Assembly: GCA_902526795.1 (NCBI GenBank)
Contig: CABZMF010000001.1
Location: 344,733 to 408,732 of the forward strand
Origin: an uncultured Fidelibacterota bacterium
GTDB lineage: Bacteria > Fidelibacterota > Marinisomatia > Marinisomatales > Marinisomataceae
DNA length: 64,000 nucleotides
Reading direction: 5' to 3'
Part shown: piece by piece, positions 37,307 through 46,623 of the stretch
Position numbering within the stretch: position 1 is the stretch's first letter
Layout: every line of letters begins with the position of its first letter
The notes under the pieces: generated by a model
What the model was told of the DNA's origin: nothing
Database searches by the model: none
The model's input: the letters and a program-made list of their open reading frames with translations, nothing else
Made by a program: the position numbers and the translations under genes

Positions 37307-38032
37307 ATGAAAAAAATATTTTTTTATTTAATTATTTTTAGCCATGTATTTAGTCAATCTACTATTGATACTCTTTCAGTAACAATTTATCCTGAATTTT
37401 CATATCCAGGGGTTGCAATTGAATATAAATTTGATAAACTAGGAGATGATGAACTATCTTTTCCAATACCTTCAACCATAGATTCAGTCCTTTATACTAT
37501 TACTGGTGATGGAATTGATTTTGAGCAAATTTTGAGAACTGATAAAAATTCTTTTACAGCTATAAATGAAAATGGAAATCACACAATATATCTTTTTCTG
37601 GATAAATTTATTAAAGATCCAGGGCCAAGAAAGTTTTCATATTCTTTTAAATCTCAAGAAAATATAAATACTGTAATTTTAGGAGTTCAAATCCCTTTTG
37701 CGTCAAAGGATTTTAATGTAAACGCAGAGGGTTTTTCATTGGAAAGAGTTAGAGATCAAAATGGTTTAACTTTTTTGCAGGGTATAGTAAGTAATTTTAC
37801 TCCATCTTCTTTTTCACAAATTGATTTAAGTTATTACAATCCTCATGGAAATACTTCAATTGAATATGCAGCAAATATTAGTACTCAAGATACAGTGGTC
37901 GAGCCAACTCCTTTTGCTAACGAGCGTTATGTGAGATATCCTTTTCTTACATGGGAGCCAATGGTAATTTTTATTTTATTATCAATTATTTTGATTATGA
38001 TTTATGAATTTAGAAGAGAGAATAATGCCTAG
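37307..38032 (+). CDS. Exported protein with C-terminal membrane anchor, unknown
   Basis: A 241-aa protein with a signal peptide (MKKIFFYLIIFSHVFSQ), a beta-rich domain of about 190 residues (YPGVAIEYKF, GNHTIYLFLDK, FSYSFKS) and one C-terminal helix (MVIFILLSIILIMIYEF, about 216-233) ending in basic residues, so it is probably anchored in the inner membrane facing the periplasm. No family is recognised. The next gene, a lipoprotein, overlaps its end by 8 nt. Confidence 0.6.
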   Translation: MKKIFFYLIIFSHVFSQSTIDTLSVTIYPEFSYPGVAIEYKFDKLGDDELSFPIPSTIDSVLYTITGDGIDFEQILRTDKNSFTAINENGNHTIYLFLDKFIKDPGPRKFSYSFKSQENINTVILGVQIPFASKDFNVNAEGFSLERVRDQNGLTFLQGIVSNFTPSSFSQIDLSYYNPHGNTSIEYAANISTQDTVVEPTPFANERYVRYPFLTWEPMVIFILLSIILIMIYEFRRENNA

Positions 38033-39011
38033 AATTTTAATATTTCTTTTTTTATTTATATTGTCATCTTGTGATTATAAGAGTGATTCTATTGGGGGTA
38101 ACGATGATATTATTGTTCTTGCAGCAAAGGAAGATAGGGAAAAAGTTTTATCCTTATTATCTGTAGTTTTTAATGACACACTTTTAACTCCGTCACCGGA
38201 AACATTTTATAACATAAAGTTTGCTGAACCAGAAAGTTTTTCAGCGCTAAAGACTCAAACTAACCTTATAATTGCATCTATAGGAGATTATGAACTTAAT
38301 CCTGCAACAAAGTTGGCTAAGGAACTATTGGGTCAGAGAATATTTAATAATACTCTTAGCGGAGATCCTTTAATATTATCTAGAAATCAATTTGCAAAGA
38401 ACCAACTATTTATGATATTAAGTGGAAATAGCTACGATCAAATAAATGATTATCTAATCCAAAATAAAAGTTTTATAAAAGAGCAGTTTGATAACAATTT
38501 TTTTGAAAAACAGACTAAATATTTCTTGGAAAATGAAAGACAAGAAGAATTAGAAGTAAAACTTTCATCTAATTATGATTGGACAATGAAAATACCTTGG
38601 GGCTGGGAACTAATTAAAAATGAAAGTGATAAATCTTTTTTTTGGATTGGACAAGAATTACCTTTTCGGTGGATTGCTGTTCATTGGAGAAAAGGAAACT
38701 TTTTTAGCAAAGAGGATGCCTTAGAATACGCTCAAGATTTTCCTCAAAATTATTTTGAATCCATTAGGTACAATCCTGATTACCTTCAAATAGAATTTGA
38801 TGATTTTAATTCTGAATCCGCATATAGAATTTTTGGACTATGGGAATCTATAGAGGATGCAAAAGGAGGACCATTTCAAGGTTATCTGTTTTATGATTAT
38901 GAAAACGATAGAACATTTTATATCAGTTACATAGTTTTCAACCCCGGAGGCAAAAAAGCATTTTATTTGAGACAGATGGAAATGATTGCAAAAACAATTA
39001 ATATTAAATAA
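38025..39011 (+). CDS. DUF4837-family lipoprotein
   Basis: A 328-aa lipoprotein: MPRILIFLFLFILSSCDYK gives the signal and a lipobox ending in Ser-Ser-Cys. The body matches the DUF4837 pattern of Bacteroidetes and related phyla: DDIIVLAAKEDREKVLSLL, ETFYNIKFAEPESFSALKTQTNLIIAS and, in the second half, MKIPWGWELIKNE and FFWIGQELPFRWIAVHWRK. Role unknown; likely outer membrane or periplasm. ATG at 38025 is preferred over an upstream start since the signal peptide begins there and AGAGAG precedes it. Confidence 0.75.
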   Translation: MPRILIFLFLFILSSCDYKSDSIGGNDDIIVLAAKEDREKVLSLLSVVFNDTLLTPSPETFYNIKFAEPESFSALKTQTNLIIASIGDYELNPATKLAKELLGQRIFNNTLSGDPLILSRNQFAKNQLFMILSGNSYDQINDYLIQNKSFIKEQFDNNFFEKQTKYFLENERQEELEVKLSSNYDWTMKIPWGWELIKNESDKSFFWIGQELPFRWIAVHWRKGNFFSKEDALEYAQDFPQNYFESIRYNPDYLQIEFDDFNSESAYRIFGLWESIEDAKGGPFQGYLFYDYENDRTFYISYIVFNPGGKKAFYLRQMEMIAKTINIK

Positions 39012-39721
39012 TGAAAAATCTTATAATACTTCCAACTTATAATGAATCAAAAAATATTGTTAAAACTATAGAATTAATTTTAAAACAAGATGATAATTTG
39101 AATATTTTAGTTATTGATGATAATTCCCCAGACGGTACTGCAAGTATCGTAAAAAACCTAAAAAGTGATAAAATTTTTATTATAGAAAGGAATTCTAAAA
39201 AAGGCCTAGGATCTGCTTATGTTGAAGGATTTTCATGGTCAATAAAAAATAATTATCAAAATATTGTTCAGATGGATTCAGATTTATCACATGATCCTAA
39301 AGAAATTTTACCTATGATAAACTTACTAAAAACTCACGACTTAGTAATTGGCAGTAGGTATAAAGGTGGCTTGAGAGTTATTAATTGGCCTGTTAGAAGA
39401 TTATATATCAGTTATCTTGCTAATCTTTATGCCAGAATAATTACAGGAGTTCCTGTAAAAGATCTTACAGCAGGATTTAAGGCATGGAAGAGTGATACTT
39501 TAGAAAAAATAAATTTTGATCAATGTTCATCTCAGGGATATTGTTTTCAAATTGAAACATCGTTCAGGGCGTTTCAAAAAGGTTGTAAATTGATTGAACA
39601 TCCAATAGTTTTTACTGATAGAACTGTTGGAGAATCTAAAATGAGTAAGAATGTAATGATTGAAGCTGTATTTAAAGTATGGCTTTTCGGTTTTTGGAGA
39701 CTATTTAGGTTAAAAAGATGA
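39011..39721 (+). CDS. GT2 polyprenol-phosphate glycosyltransferase (DPM1-like)
   Basis: A 236-aa GT-A enzyme resembling polyprenol monophosphomannose synthase, which makes lipid-linked mannose (or a similar sugar) for envelope glycosylation. ILPTYNESKNIVKTIE, VIDDNSPDGTA, QMDSDLSHDPK with the metal-binding D-x-D, GSRYKGG and FTDRTVGESKMS are characteristic. No long transmembrane tail is present, so it is the short soluble or peripheral type. It starts on the DUF4837 stop (TAATG) and overlaps accA by 4 nt. Confidence 0.88.
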   Translation: MKNLIILPTYNESKNIVKTIELILKQDDNLNILVIDDNSPDGTASIVKNLKSDKIFIIERNSKKGLGSAYVEGFSWSIKNNYQNIVQMDSDLSHDPKEILPMINLLKTHDLVIGSRYKGGLRVINWPVRRLYISYLANLYARIITGVPVKDLTAGFKAWKSDTLEKINFDQCSSQGYCFQIETSFRAFQKGCKLIEHPIVFTDRTVGESKMSKNVMIEAVFKVWLFGFWRLFRLKR

Positions 39722-40662
39722 AAAGACATTACCTAACATTCGAAAAGTCATTAAAAGATTTAGACTTTGAAATTGAAAAATTAACCAAAAATGAATCCGA
39801 TAATAATAAACTCAATGATTTAGTAAATGAAAGAATAAAGCTAGAAAAAGAAATTTTTTCACAACTTACCTCATGGGAAACAGTTCAACTGGCAAGACAT
39901 CCAAACAGACCATATACACTCGATTATATAAATGCTTGGTGCGATAATTTTACTGAGTTGCATGGCGATAAAGCTTTTTCAGACGATAATGCAGTAATAG
40001 CAGGAATTGGAATTATTGACCACATGAAAGTAGCAATAATTGGTCAACAAAAAGGAAGGAATACAAAAGAAAATATTTTTAGAAATTTTGGTATGATGAA
40101 ACCTGAGGGTTACAGAAAAGCGTTGAGAGTAATGAAGTTAGCAGAAAAATTCAAATTACCAATAGTTACTTTAATTGATACACCAGGCGCAGACCCTGGA
40201 ATAGGAGCTGAGGAAAGAGGTCAAGGCTATGCCATTGCTAATAATCTTTTTGAAATGGCATCTATAGAAACTCAGATTTTATCAATAGTGATTGGAGAGG
40301 GTGCCAGTGGTGGAGCTTTAGGAATAGGTTTATGTGACAAAATGATCATGTTAGAGCATACATGGTTTTCTGTTATAAGCCCGGAAGGTTGTGCATCAAT
40401 TTTATGGAAAGATTCATCAAAAGCTCCAGAAGCAGCTGAATCTTTAAAACTTACTCCGAAAGATTTAGTAGAGCATGATATTTGTAATATGATAGTTTAT
40501 GAACCACCAGGTGGAGCACATAGACATTTTGATGAAACTGCTGATATATTGAAAAAAACTATTTTGAGTGAAATAAAAGATTTGAAAGAAAATATAAATA
40601 ATAATTTTCTTGATAACAGAGTTTTAAGATATGATAAGCTTGGGATTTTTAGAGAAGATTAA
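39718..40662 (+). CDS. accA: Acetyl-CoA carboxylase carboxyltransferase subunit alpha
   Basis: Transfers CO2 from carboxybiotin to acetyl-CoA to give malonyl-CoA, the first step of fatty acid synthesis, as AccA2D2. The 314-aa protein shows WETVQLARHPNRPYTLDYI, ELHGDKAFSDDNA, the KGRNTKENIFRNFGM segment, TPGADPGIGAEERGQG and the GEGASGGALGIGLCD oxyanion region and PEGCASILWKD. Its TAA stop and the stop of the convergent ppiD-like gene share the palindrome TTAA at 40659-40662. accB, C and D are not in the window. Confidence 0.97.
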   Translation: MKRHYLTFEKSLKDLDFEIEKLTKNESDNNKLNDLVNERIKLEKEIFSQLTSWETVQLARHPNRPYTLDYINAWCDNFTELHGDKAFSDDNAVIAGIGIIDHMKVAIIGQQKGRNTKENIFRNFGMMKPEGYRKALRVMKLAEKFKLPIVTLIDTPGADPGIGAEERGQGYAIANNLFEMASIETQILSIVIGEGASGGALGIGLCDKMIMLEHTWFSVISPEGCASILWKDSSKAPEAAESLKLTPKDLVEHDICNMIVYEPPGGAHRHFDETADILKKTILSEIKDLKENINNNFLDNRVLRYDKLGIFRED

Positions 40663-42512
40663 TAAAAATCATATCTATAGTCTTTCAATTCAGATTCATC
40701 TCTTAAGGCTTGAAGCCAATTAGACCATAACATATTTTGTCGCTGAATTAGTAAACTAAATTTAATAGAATCTTTTTTCTCATCGAAATCAGATGGATTT
40801 ATTTCATCAATTTCAATTATTTTGATAAATGCTTGCCCCCTTAATGTCGGAAGAGGTCCAAAAATATCACCGGTTTCTGAATTTGCTATAGCGCCAACCA
40901 CATAATTACTTTTACCTATTGATTCAAAGCTTCCTATAAGGTTAGAACTAGCTTCTGCAACATATTCAAATTTAGGATTTTCTTTTGCTACATCAGCAAA
41001 ATTAAAATCGTTTTTGTTTTTTTCTTCAACTGATAGAGCTAATGATTTGATATAATTTTTTTTGAATTCAGTTAAAAATTCATTTTTTAGATCATCTTTA
41101 ACATCATTGTAGGTTAAAGTAGTTTTTTCTTCAACTGAATCAAGGAAGAAAACTCCAAAAAAATTATCATTTTTGATGACATCAGACGTTGTTCCTTCCA
41201 CATTATTAAAAGCAAAATTAACTGCACTTCGTCCAACACCAAAATTTTCAATAAATATTGATTCTTTTCTTACAGAATTTGAATTAAAAACTTCAAGCTT
41301 CAACGAATCGGCAAGTGCAAAAAAACCGTATTCATTCGATTCTAGTGCAAAAATACTTGCAGTATCCTTCAATTGATTTTCTGTACCTCTGCCAGGTTGA
41401 ATAGTTAAAAGGATATGAGATGCATTAACTTGTTCATTATTCTCCACAATCCTTTTTTCATTCACTTTTATTACATGAAATCCATATTCAGTCATGATTG
41501 GGCCAACAATATCACCTTCATTTGCATCAAAAGATGCAACCTCGAATTCAGGAAGTAATTGCCCTCTGTTAAACCATCCTAAATTTCCCCCTTTTAATTC
41601 TTGAGGATTTGCACGATTACTAGGATCTTCGCTATACATATTGGCTAGCTCAGCAAAATCTTCACCATCATTTATTCTAAATATTAAATCTTCTGCTTCA
41701 AGTTTAACTCTTAGGGTATCATTTGCATCTGAAATAATTGCCCATTTTACAAATTTTAAGTTTCTTAATTCAGGTTGATTATAATCTTTAATATTTTGAT
41801 TATATAAATTACTTAACTCATCTTCTGAAGGCCTATTTAATAATAATTCGTTGTAAATATTTTGATCTATTGCTTTATCTGTTATATGAAGAATTTCAAT
41901 CTTATGGTTTACAAATCTTTTTTTATAATCTTCTAAAACTTCTCCAGAACTAATTGCAGCTGCATTTGTTATATATTGTTGTAATTTATAGTTTGGTAAA
42001 TAAATATTTTGCATGAAGTCTTCAATCGGCTTCCAATCTATTTGATCAGGATTCAAAACAGCATCAAGATATTTCTCTAAATCAAATCTACCAAAAGATT
42101 GAAAAGCTTCAGAATTTTGTAAAAAAGGAGGGGGGTTATTCTTCATTTGAAAAAGTACTTCTTCGGGTCCAACAACAACTTTGTTTTTTTTAATTTGTTC
42201 TTGAATTATTAAGTCTGCTATTAATCTTTCCCAAACAACTGCTCTAATATATTCTCTCTCTTCATCTGAAACTGGACGGCCAGATTGGGCATCAGCTCTA
42301 TTAATTTCGTTTGATACTAGTTGATTGAAATCTTCAAAGAGAATTGGGTTACCATTTAATGAGCCAATTTCATTACCTTGTCGTTGGCCAAAAATATCTG
42401 AAATACTAGCACCGCCAACTAGTCCACCAATAGCCATACTAGTAACAAAAAGGACCAATATAGTCCACATAACTACTTGCATTTGACTTCTCATATTTGT
42501 TATAACACCCAT
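40659..42512 (-). CDS. PpiD/SurA-like membrane-anchored peptidyl-prolyl isomerase
   Basis: A periplasmic folding chaperone of about 617 aa. MRSQMQVVMWTILVLFVTSM is an N-terminal membrane anchor like PpiD. A SurA-N-like helical domain follows (FEDFNQLVSNEINRA), then a parvulin PPIase domain around residues 230-350 with GGNLGWFNRGQLLPEFEVASF and VGPIMTEYGFHVIKV, and a second parvulin-like or C-terminal part starting VNASHILLTIQ. The start at 42512 (ATG) is chosen; a TTG at 42521 and an ATG at 42494 are alternatives. It likely helps outer-membrane protein folding. Confidence 0.88.
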   Translation of the reverse strand: MGVITNMRSQMQVVMWTILVLFVTSMAIGGLVGGASISDIFGQRQGNEIGSLNGNPILFEDFNQLVSNEINRADAQSGRPVSDEEREYIRAVVWERLIADLIIQEQIKKNKVVVGPEEVLFQMKNNPPPFLQNSEAFQSFGRFDLEKYLDAVLNPDQIDWKPIEDFMQNIYLPNYKLQQYITNAAAISSGEVLEDYKKRFVNHKIEILHITDKAIDQNIYNELLLNRPSEDELSNLYNQNIKDYNQPELRNLKFVKWAIISDANDTLRVKLEAEDLIFRINDGEDFAELANMYSEDPSNRANPQELKGGNLGWFNRGQLLPEFEVASFDANEGDIVGPIMTEYGFHVIKVNEKRIVENNEQVNASHILLTIQPGRGTENQLKDTASIFALESNEYGFFALADSLKLEVFNSNSVRKESIFIENFGVGRSAVNFAFNNVEGTTSDVIKNDNFFGVFFLDSVEEKTTLTYNDVKDDLKNEFLTEFKKNYIKSLALSVEEKNKNDFNFADVAKENPKFEYVAEASSNLIGSFESIGKSNYVVGAIANSETGDIFGPLPTLRGQAFIKIIEIDEINPSDFDEKKDSIKFSLLIQRQNMLWSNWLQALRDESELKDYRYDFY

Positions 42513-42593
42513 AGACAGCAAATTTATAACAGCATCAATGTTTATGCAAACCTATTAAAAAATTGATAATACAATCTTAAAAAATGCTTTAAA

Positions 42594-44342
42594 TTGATAC
42601 GATTTCAAAAGATTATGAGTGATACAATAAAAAAAATACAATCCTTTTTAAGTTTAAGAAAGCCTTCGAATAAGGATGATGAAAAATTTATCTCTGGAAT
42701 CGATTCTCCATATCAAGCTGCAAAATTACGAAGCGCCTCAAAAGACAAAACAGTTGATAATTTTCATTCTCCTGTAAGTTTTTCATGGAAATCATTTTGG
42801 AAGTCATTTATTTATGAAAATTTACCCCCAGTCATTTTTTCTCCCCTCGCGGCTATTTTTCTTGAGGGATCACTTTCCAGGGCATGGCATGTATCTCAAA
42901 ATAGACAGTTAATAGCTATATCTAGAAAACATCATTCTTTAACAACAATCCGTAATAATTGGTTAATCATTTATCCTGCATCATGGTTGATGAATATTGG
43001 ATTATTTTTAGCATTATTTTCCGACAAACAATTAATAATGAATATTGATCCTTTCCACATGATTTTGGCTTACTTACTTCTATTTTTTAGGAGATTAATT
43101 ATTGCTACAAAATATGGATATTTTAGACCAGAAGACTTAGAGCGATTGTGTTTACCTGCTCCTGATTGGGACGATAATAAAACTGTTAGAAGATTAATAG
43201 CTCAAGGCTGGATGCGACCGTGGGAATTTCCTGGATTGATGGAAGATGAATTAACAATAGCAATGGATGAGAATGATATTTGTCTTCAAGGAATTCCGTT
43301 TGAACCGGGGAAAAAAACAAGAGAAAAACTAATAGATGAGTCAAATAGCGAATTATTTCCATCAACAACAAGTTCAACAAAAGAAAATGAGCTTCCATCA
43401 GGATTCATTTTATATAGTATTATTAATTCCGTTTACAGATTTCCTGCTTTACCATACATGCAACAATTGACATATTTTTGTATGTTGTTGTTGCCCACAG
43501 CAGCATTTTTATCAAAGTATATTTATGGAATAACTTTATTTGGAATTACTCCTCAGGAAAAAATTATTTCAGTTGCTACATTTTTGGGATTTTTTAATGG
43601 TTTTCAACTTATGATGTTTGGAATGGTTTGTGCGGCTGACTATCAAAGAAGGTATGAAACATCCAAGAAATTAGGTGAATTGGTATCTTATCCAGGACTT
43701 AAACTTTCCTCAATATTTAAAAGTTTTTATAAAAAAGATAAAGAGGACAAAATTTTTATAGATTTACAAAAAAGAGTAAATGTTTTTGCGTGGATGAATA
43801 TGAGGAATGTTTTAAGATCTTTTGGAGAAACATATTATCTTAGAATTCAAGGCTACACATCTATTTTAATTTTTTATTCACTTTTATGCGTTGGAATTTT
43901 AAATCTAATTGTTTGGACTGGTATGAAGCATCATATATCAACAGTATATGTAATTGGAACAGTTATTACTGCTGTCTCAATTATATGTTTATTTGCAATT
44001 TCAAAAGCAATTCAACTTCAATCTTTAAGTGCAAAACATAGAGATTTTATTAGAAATGAGCTTTTTATAATTGAAGAGGAAATTTGGGAGTTAAAACTTG
44101 CAGGAAATGATAAAAATAAGATTACCGATCTTTCAAGTGCAAGAGCACTATTGCAGCAAGTAGATGAATCCATTAATTATAAAGAACTTGTCTACAAGCC
44201 GACAACAATTTTTGGCTACGCAGCAAATAATGGAGTAATGGGCTCTGTATTAGGTTTAGTTCTTACTGGAGTTTTGTTTGCTATTCAAGGATTTGTTTCA
44301 GTTGGAATTATTTATGATTCTATGGGATGGTTTATTCCATAA
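42594..44342 (+). CDS. Large polytopic membrane protein, unknown
   Basis: A 582-aa protein I cannot place in a family. The first 75 residues are charged and soluble. Hydrophobic segments occur around 79-98, 122-142, 153-170, 288-312, 322-346, 422-445, 450-474 and 545-575, with soluble loops of about 100 and 75 residues between (one with PEDLERLCLPAPDWDDNKTVRR, another with the YRRYETSKK-like QRRYETSKKLGELV). A charged segment at 485-530 could be coiled coil. The gene is divergent from the ppiD-like gene and close before the S9 peptidase. Base composition looks native. Confidence 0.6.
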   Translation: MIRFQKIMSDTIKKIQSFLSLRKPSNKDDEKFISGIDSPYQAAKLRSASKDKTVDNFHSPVSFSWKSFWKSFIYENLPPVIFSPLAAIFLEGSLSRAWHVSQNRQLIAISRKHHSLTTIRNNWLIIYPASWLMNIGLFLALFSDKQLIMNIDPFHMILAYLLLFFRRLIIATKYGYFRPEDLERLCLPAPDWDDNKTVRRLIAQGWMRPWEFPGLMEDELTIAMDENDICLQGIPFEPGKKTREKLIDESNSELFPSTTSSTKENELPSGFILYSIINSVYRFPALPYMQQLTYFCMLLLPTAAFLSKYIYGITLFGITPQEKIISVATFLGFFNGFQLMMFGMVCAADYQRRYETSKKLGELVSYPGLKLSSIFKSFYKKDKEDKIFIDLQKRVNVFAWMNMRNVLRSFGETYYLRIQGYTSILIFYSLLCVGILNLIVWTGMKHHISTVYVIGTVITAVSIICLFAISKAIQLQSLSAKHRDFIRNELFIIEEEIWELKLAGNDKNKITDLSSARALLQQVDESINYKELVYKPTTIFGYAANNGVMGSVLGLVLTGVLFAIQGFVSVGIIYDSMGWFIP

Positions 44343-44385
44343 ACTATTGGATTATTTTCACCAAAATTTTATATATTTACAAAAT

Positions 44386-46623
44386 ATGAGACATAAATAT
44401 TTAATTTATACTTTAATTTTCAGTGCGATCTTTGCACAGAATGACATTTCTCTAGAAAGTGTTCTTGATGGTACATTTAGAACTGAATCAATTGGTAGAT
44501 ATGACTGGAAAAATAGTTCCGATGCTTATTTTTTTTCCAAAAAAGGTGATGAAGGTTTAGATTTTTATGAATACAATATTGTATTAGATGATACTTTAAA
44601 AGCATTTTCAATAGAAGAAGATGTTATTAGCGATTTTTCATATACATTTAGTCCTGATCAAACAAAATTATTGTTAAAAAAGAATTCGGTAAGACTTTGG
44701 AGGCATTCATCATATGGTTCATACTATGTCTATGATATTAAATCAGAATCATTGACACCAGTTACAAGCGATCCAGATAGTCTAAGGAATGTGAAATTTT
44801 CTCCAAACTCAAATACGTTAGCTTTTGTTCGAAACGATAACAATTTATATCTATTTGATTTGACAGATAGCAAGGAAGAACAACTTACTTATGACGGAAG
44901 TAAAGATATTCTCAATGGACATTTTGGCTGGGTTTATGAAGAAGAATTTGGTACTTATGATTCATATAAATGGAGTCCTAATAGTCAATACATAGCATTT
45001 ATAAGGGAAGACCAAACCTATGTTAAGGAGTATGCTTTAGTTGATTATGAAGCACAATATCCTGTAGTTAAATATATTAGATATCCAAAAACAGGTGAAG
45101 ACAATCCTATTGTTTCTATAAGTGTATTAGATCTAGAAAACAAAGAATACAGATCAGTTCATCTACCAGAAACAGCATATTATATTCCAGATATTATCTG
45201 GCAAGTAAATTCATCTAATCTTTATTTTGCAACTTTGAACAGGAAGCAAAACGATTGGAATCTATACAAATACGACTTTGATACAAATAGAGGTGATTTA
45301 ATTCTTAATGATTCTAATGATTCTTGGATTGATCGAGATCCTTTCACTGTTCCAGGAGAAATAGGAACTTGGACTACTAAAGGTGGATTTAGTTTTGCCA
45401 TTTTGGAAAATGGAGAGATACTTTGGCTATCTGAAAAAGATGGATTTAATCATATTTACAGAAATAGACCTGATGGAAGACCTATTAATCAAGTAACAAG
45501 AGGAAATTGGGAGGTTAATAACATAAGTGCAATTGATACTGAGAATGAAATTATTTATTTCTCAGGCAAAAAAGAGACAGAAACTGAAAATCATCTTTAC
45601 TCTATTAAATTCAATGGTTCAAGACTTAAAAGACTTACGAAAGAGAAAGGTTCACACTCATCATCTTTTTCTCCAACATTAAATTATTTTATTAATTCTT
45701 ATTCAAGTTTTACAGTTCCACCCAAGACTTTCTTAAGACGAGATAGCGGAAAGATTGTAAGAGTTCTTTCAGAAACAGATAGATCCCAATTTGATGCATA
45801 TGGTTTAACTTATCCACAATTAATAAATATTTTTTCAGATAATGGTACAAGACTTAATGCTTTAATTACTTACCCTCATAACTTTGATCCAATGAAACAG
45901 TATCCTGTTATTTTATATAATTACGGTGGCCCAGGTTCTCAACTAGTTCTAAATAGATGGGGTTCAGGAAGTCATATTTTCCACCAATTTTTTGCGAGTA
46001 GAGACTTTATCATTTTTTCATTTGATAATAGAGGTACCGGAGGAAGAGGTAAGGCATTCAAAGATTTAGCTTATGGAGATTATGGAAAATATCTTATTAA
46101 AGACCACATTGCTGCTGCAAAATATTTGCAAGGATTAACTTATGTTGATGCTGAAAATATTGGAATCTGGGGATGGAGTGGAGGTGGTTATCTAACGAAC
46201 ATGTGCATGACACTTGCTAGCGACTATTACAAAGCTGGTATTTCTATTGCTCCAAACGTTGAACCATTACTATATGATACCATCTGGACAGAAAGATATA
46301 TGGGTTTGGTTGAAGAAAATCCTGAAGGTTATAAAAATGCTTCTGTTATTACTCATGTTGAAAAAGCTAAAGGACACTTATTACAAATTCATGGTAATGC
46401 GGATGATAATGTTCACCATCAACATTCAATAAAGCTAGCTAAAGCTTACGCCGAACATGGAAAAGACATGGAGATGTTCATTTACTCCAATGCAAACCAT
46501 GGAATGTATAATAATAACTTTTTAAGTCTAGAGAACCCTGCCGATGGTTGGAAAAATAGATATCATCTTTATAAAAAGATGACGGATTTCTTTTTGAAGC
46601 ATTTAGTTTCAGATAGTTTTTAA
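44386..46623 (+). CDS. S9B prolyl oligopeptidase / dipeptidyl peptidase IV-like, exported
   Basis: A secreted or periplasmic serine peptidase of 745 aa. The start at 44386 gives a signal peptide (MRHKYLIYTLIFSAIFAQ); upstream in-frame starts lie within the preceding gene. The N-terminal beta-propeller (about 50-490) carries the FSPDQTKLLLKKN and WVYEEEFGTYDSYKWSPNSQ segments, the latter with the DPP IV double-Glu motif EE. The hydrolase domain has GWSGGGY with Ser598, the acid in HGNADDNVH and the His in NANHGMY. DPP IV proper has GWSYGG, so this is a marine/FCB-type variant. Its stop shares the palindrome TTAA with the convergent IDO-like gene. Confidence 0.92.
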   Translation: MRHKYLIYTLIFSAIFAQNDISLESVLDGTFRTESIGRYDWKNSSDAYFFSKKGDEGLDFYEYNIVLDDTLKAFSIEEDVISDFSYTFSPDQTKLLLKKNSVRLWRHSSYGSYYVYDIKSESLTPVTSDPDSLRNVKFSPNSNTLAFVRNDNNLYLFDLTDSKEEQLTYDGSKDILNGHFGWVYEEEFGTYDSYKWSPNSQYIAFIREDQTYVKEYALVDYEAQYPVVKYIRYPKTGEDNPIVSISVLDLENKEYRSVHLPETAYYIPDIIWQVNSSNLYFATLNRKQNDWNLYKYDFDTNRGDLILNDSNDSWIDRDPFTVPGEIGTWTTKGGFSFAILENGEILWLSEKDGFNHIYRNRPDGRPINQVTRGNWEVNNISAIDTENEIIYFSGKKETETENHLYSIKFNGSRLKRLTKEKGSHSSSFSPTLNYFINSYSSFTVPPKTFLRRDSGKIVRVLSETDRSQFDAYGLTYPQLINIFSDNGTRLNALITYPHNFDPMKQYPVILYNYGGPGSQLVLNRWGSGSHIFHQFFASRDFIIFSFDNRGTGGRGKAFKDLAYGDYGKYLIKDHIAAAKYLQGLTYVDAENIGIWGWSGGGYLTNMCMTLASDYYKAGISIAPNVEPLLYDTIWTERYMGLVEENPEGYKNASVITHVEKAKGHLLQIHGNADDNVHHQHSIKLAKAYAEHGKDMEMFIYSNANHGMYNNNFLSLENPADGWKNRYHLYKKMTDFFLKHLVSDSF

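Noticed and set aside
44278-44385. Longer N-terminus for the S9 peptidase
   Set aside because: The extra 36 residues are the preceding gene read in another frame; the signal peptide begins at 44386.
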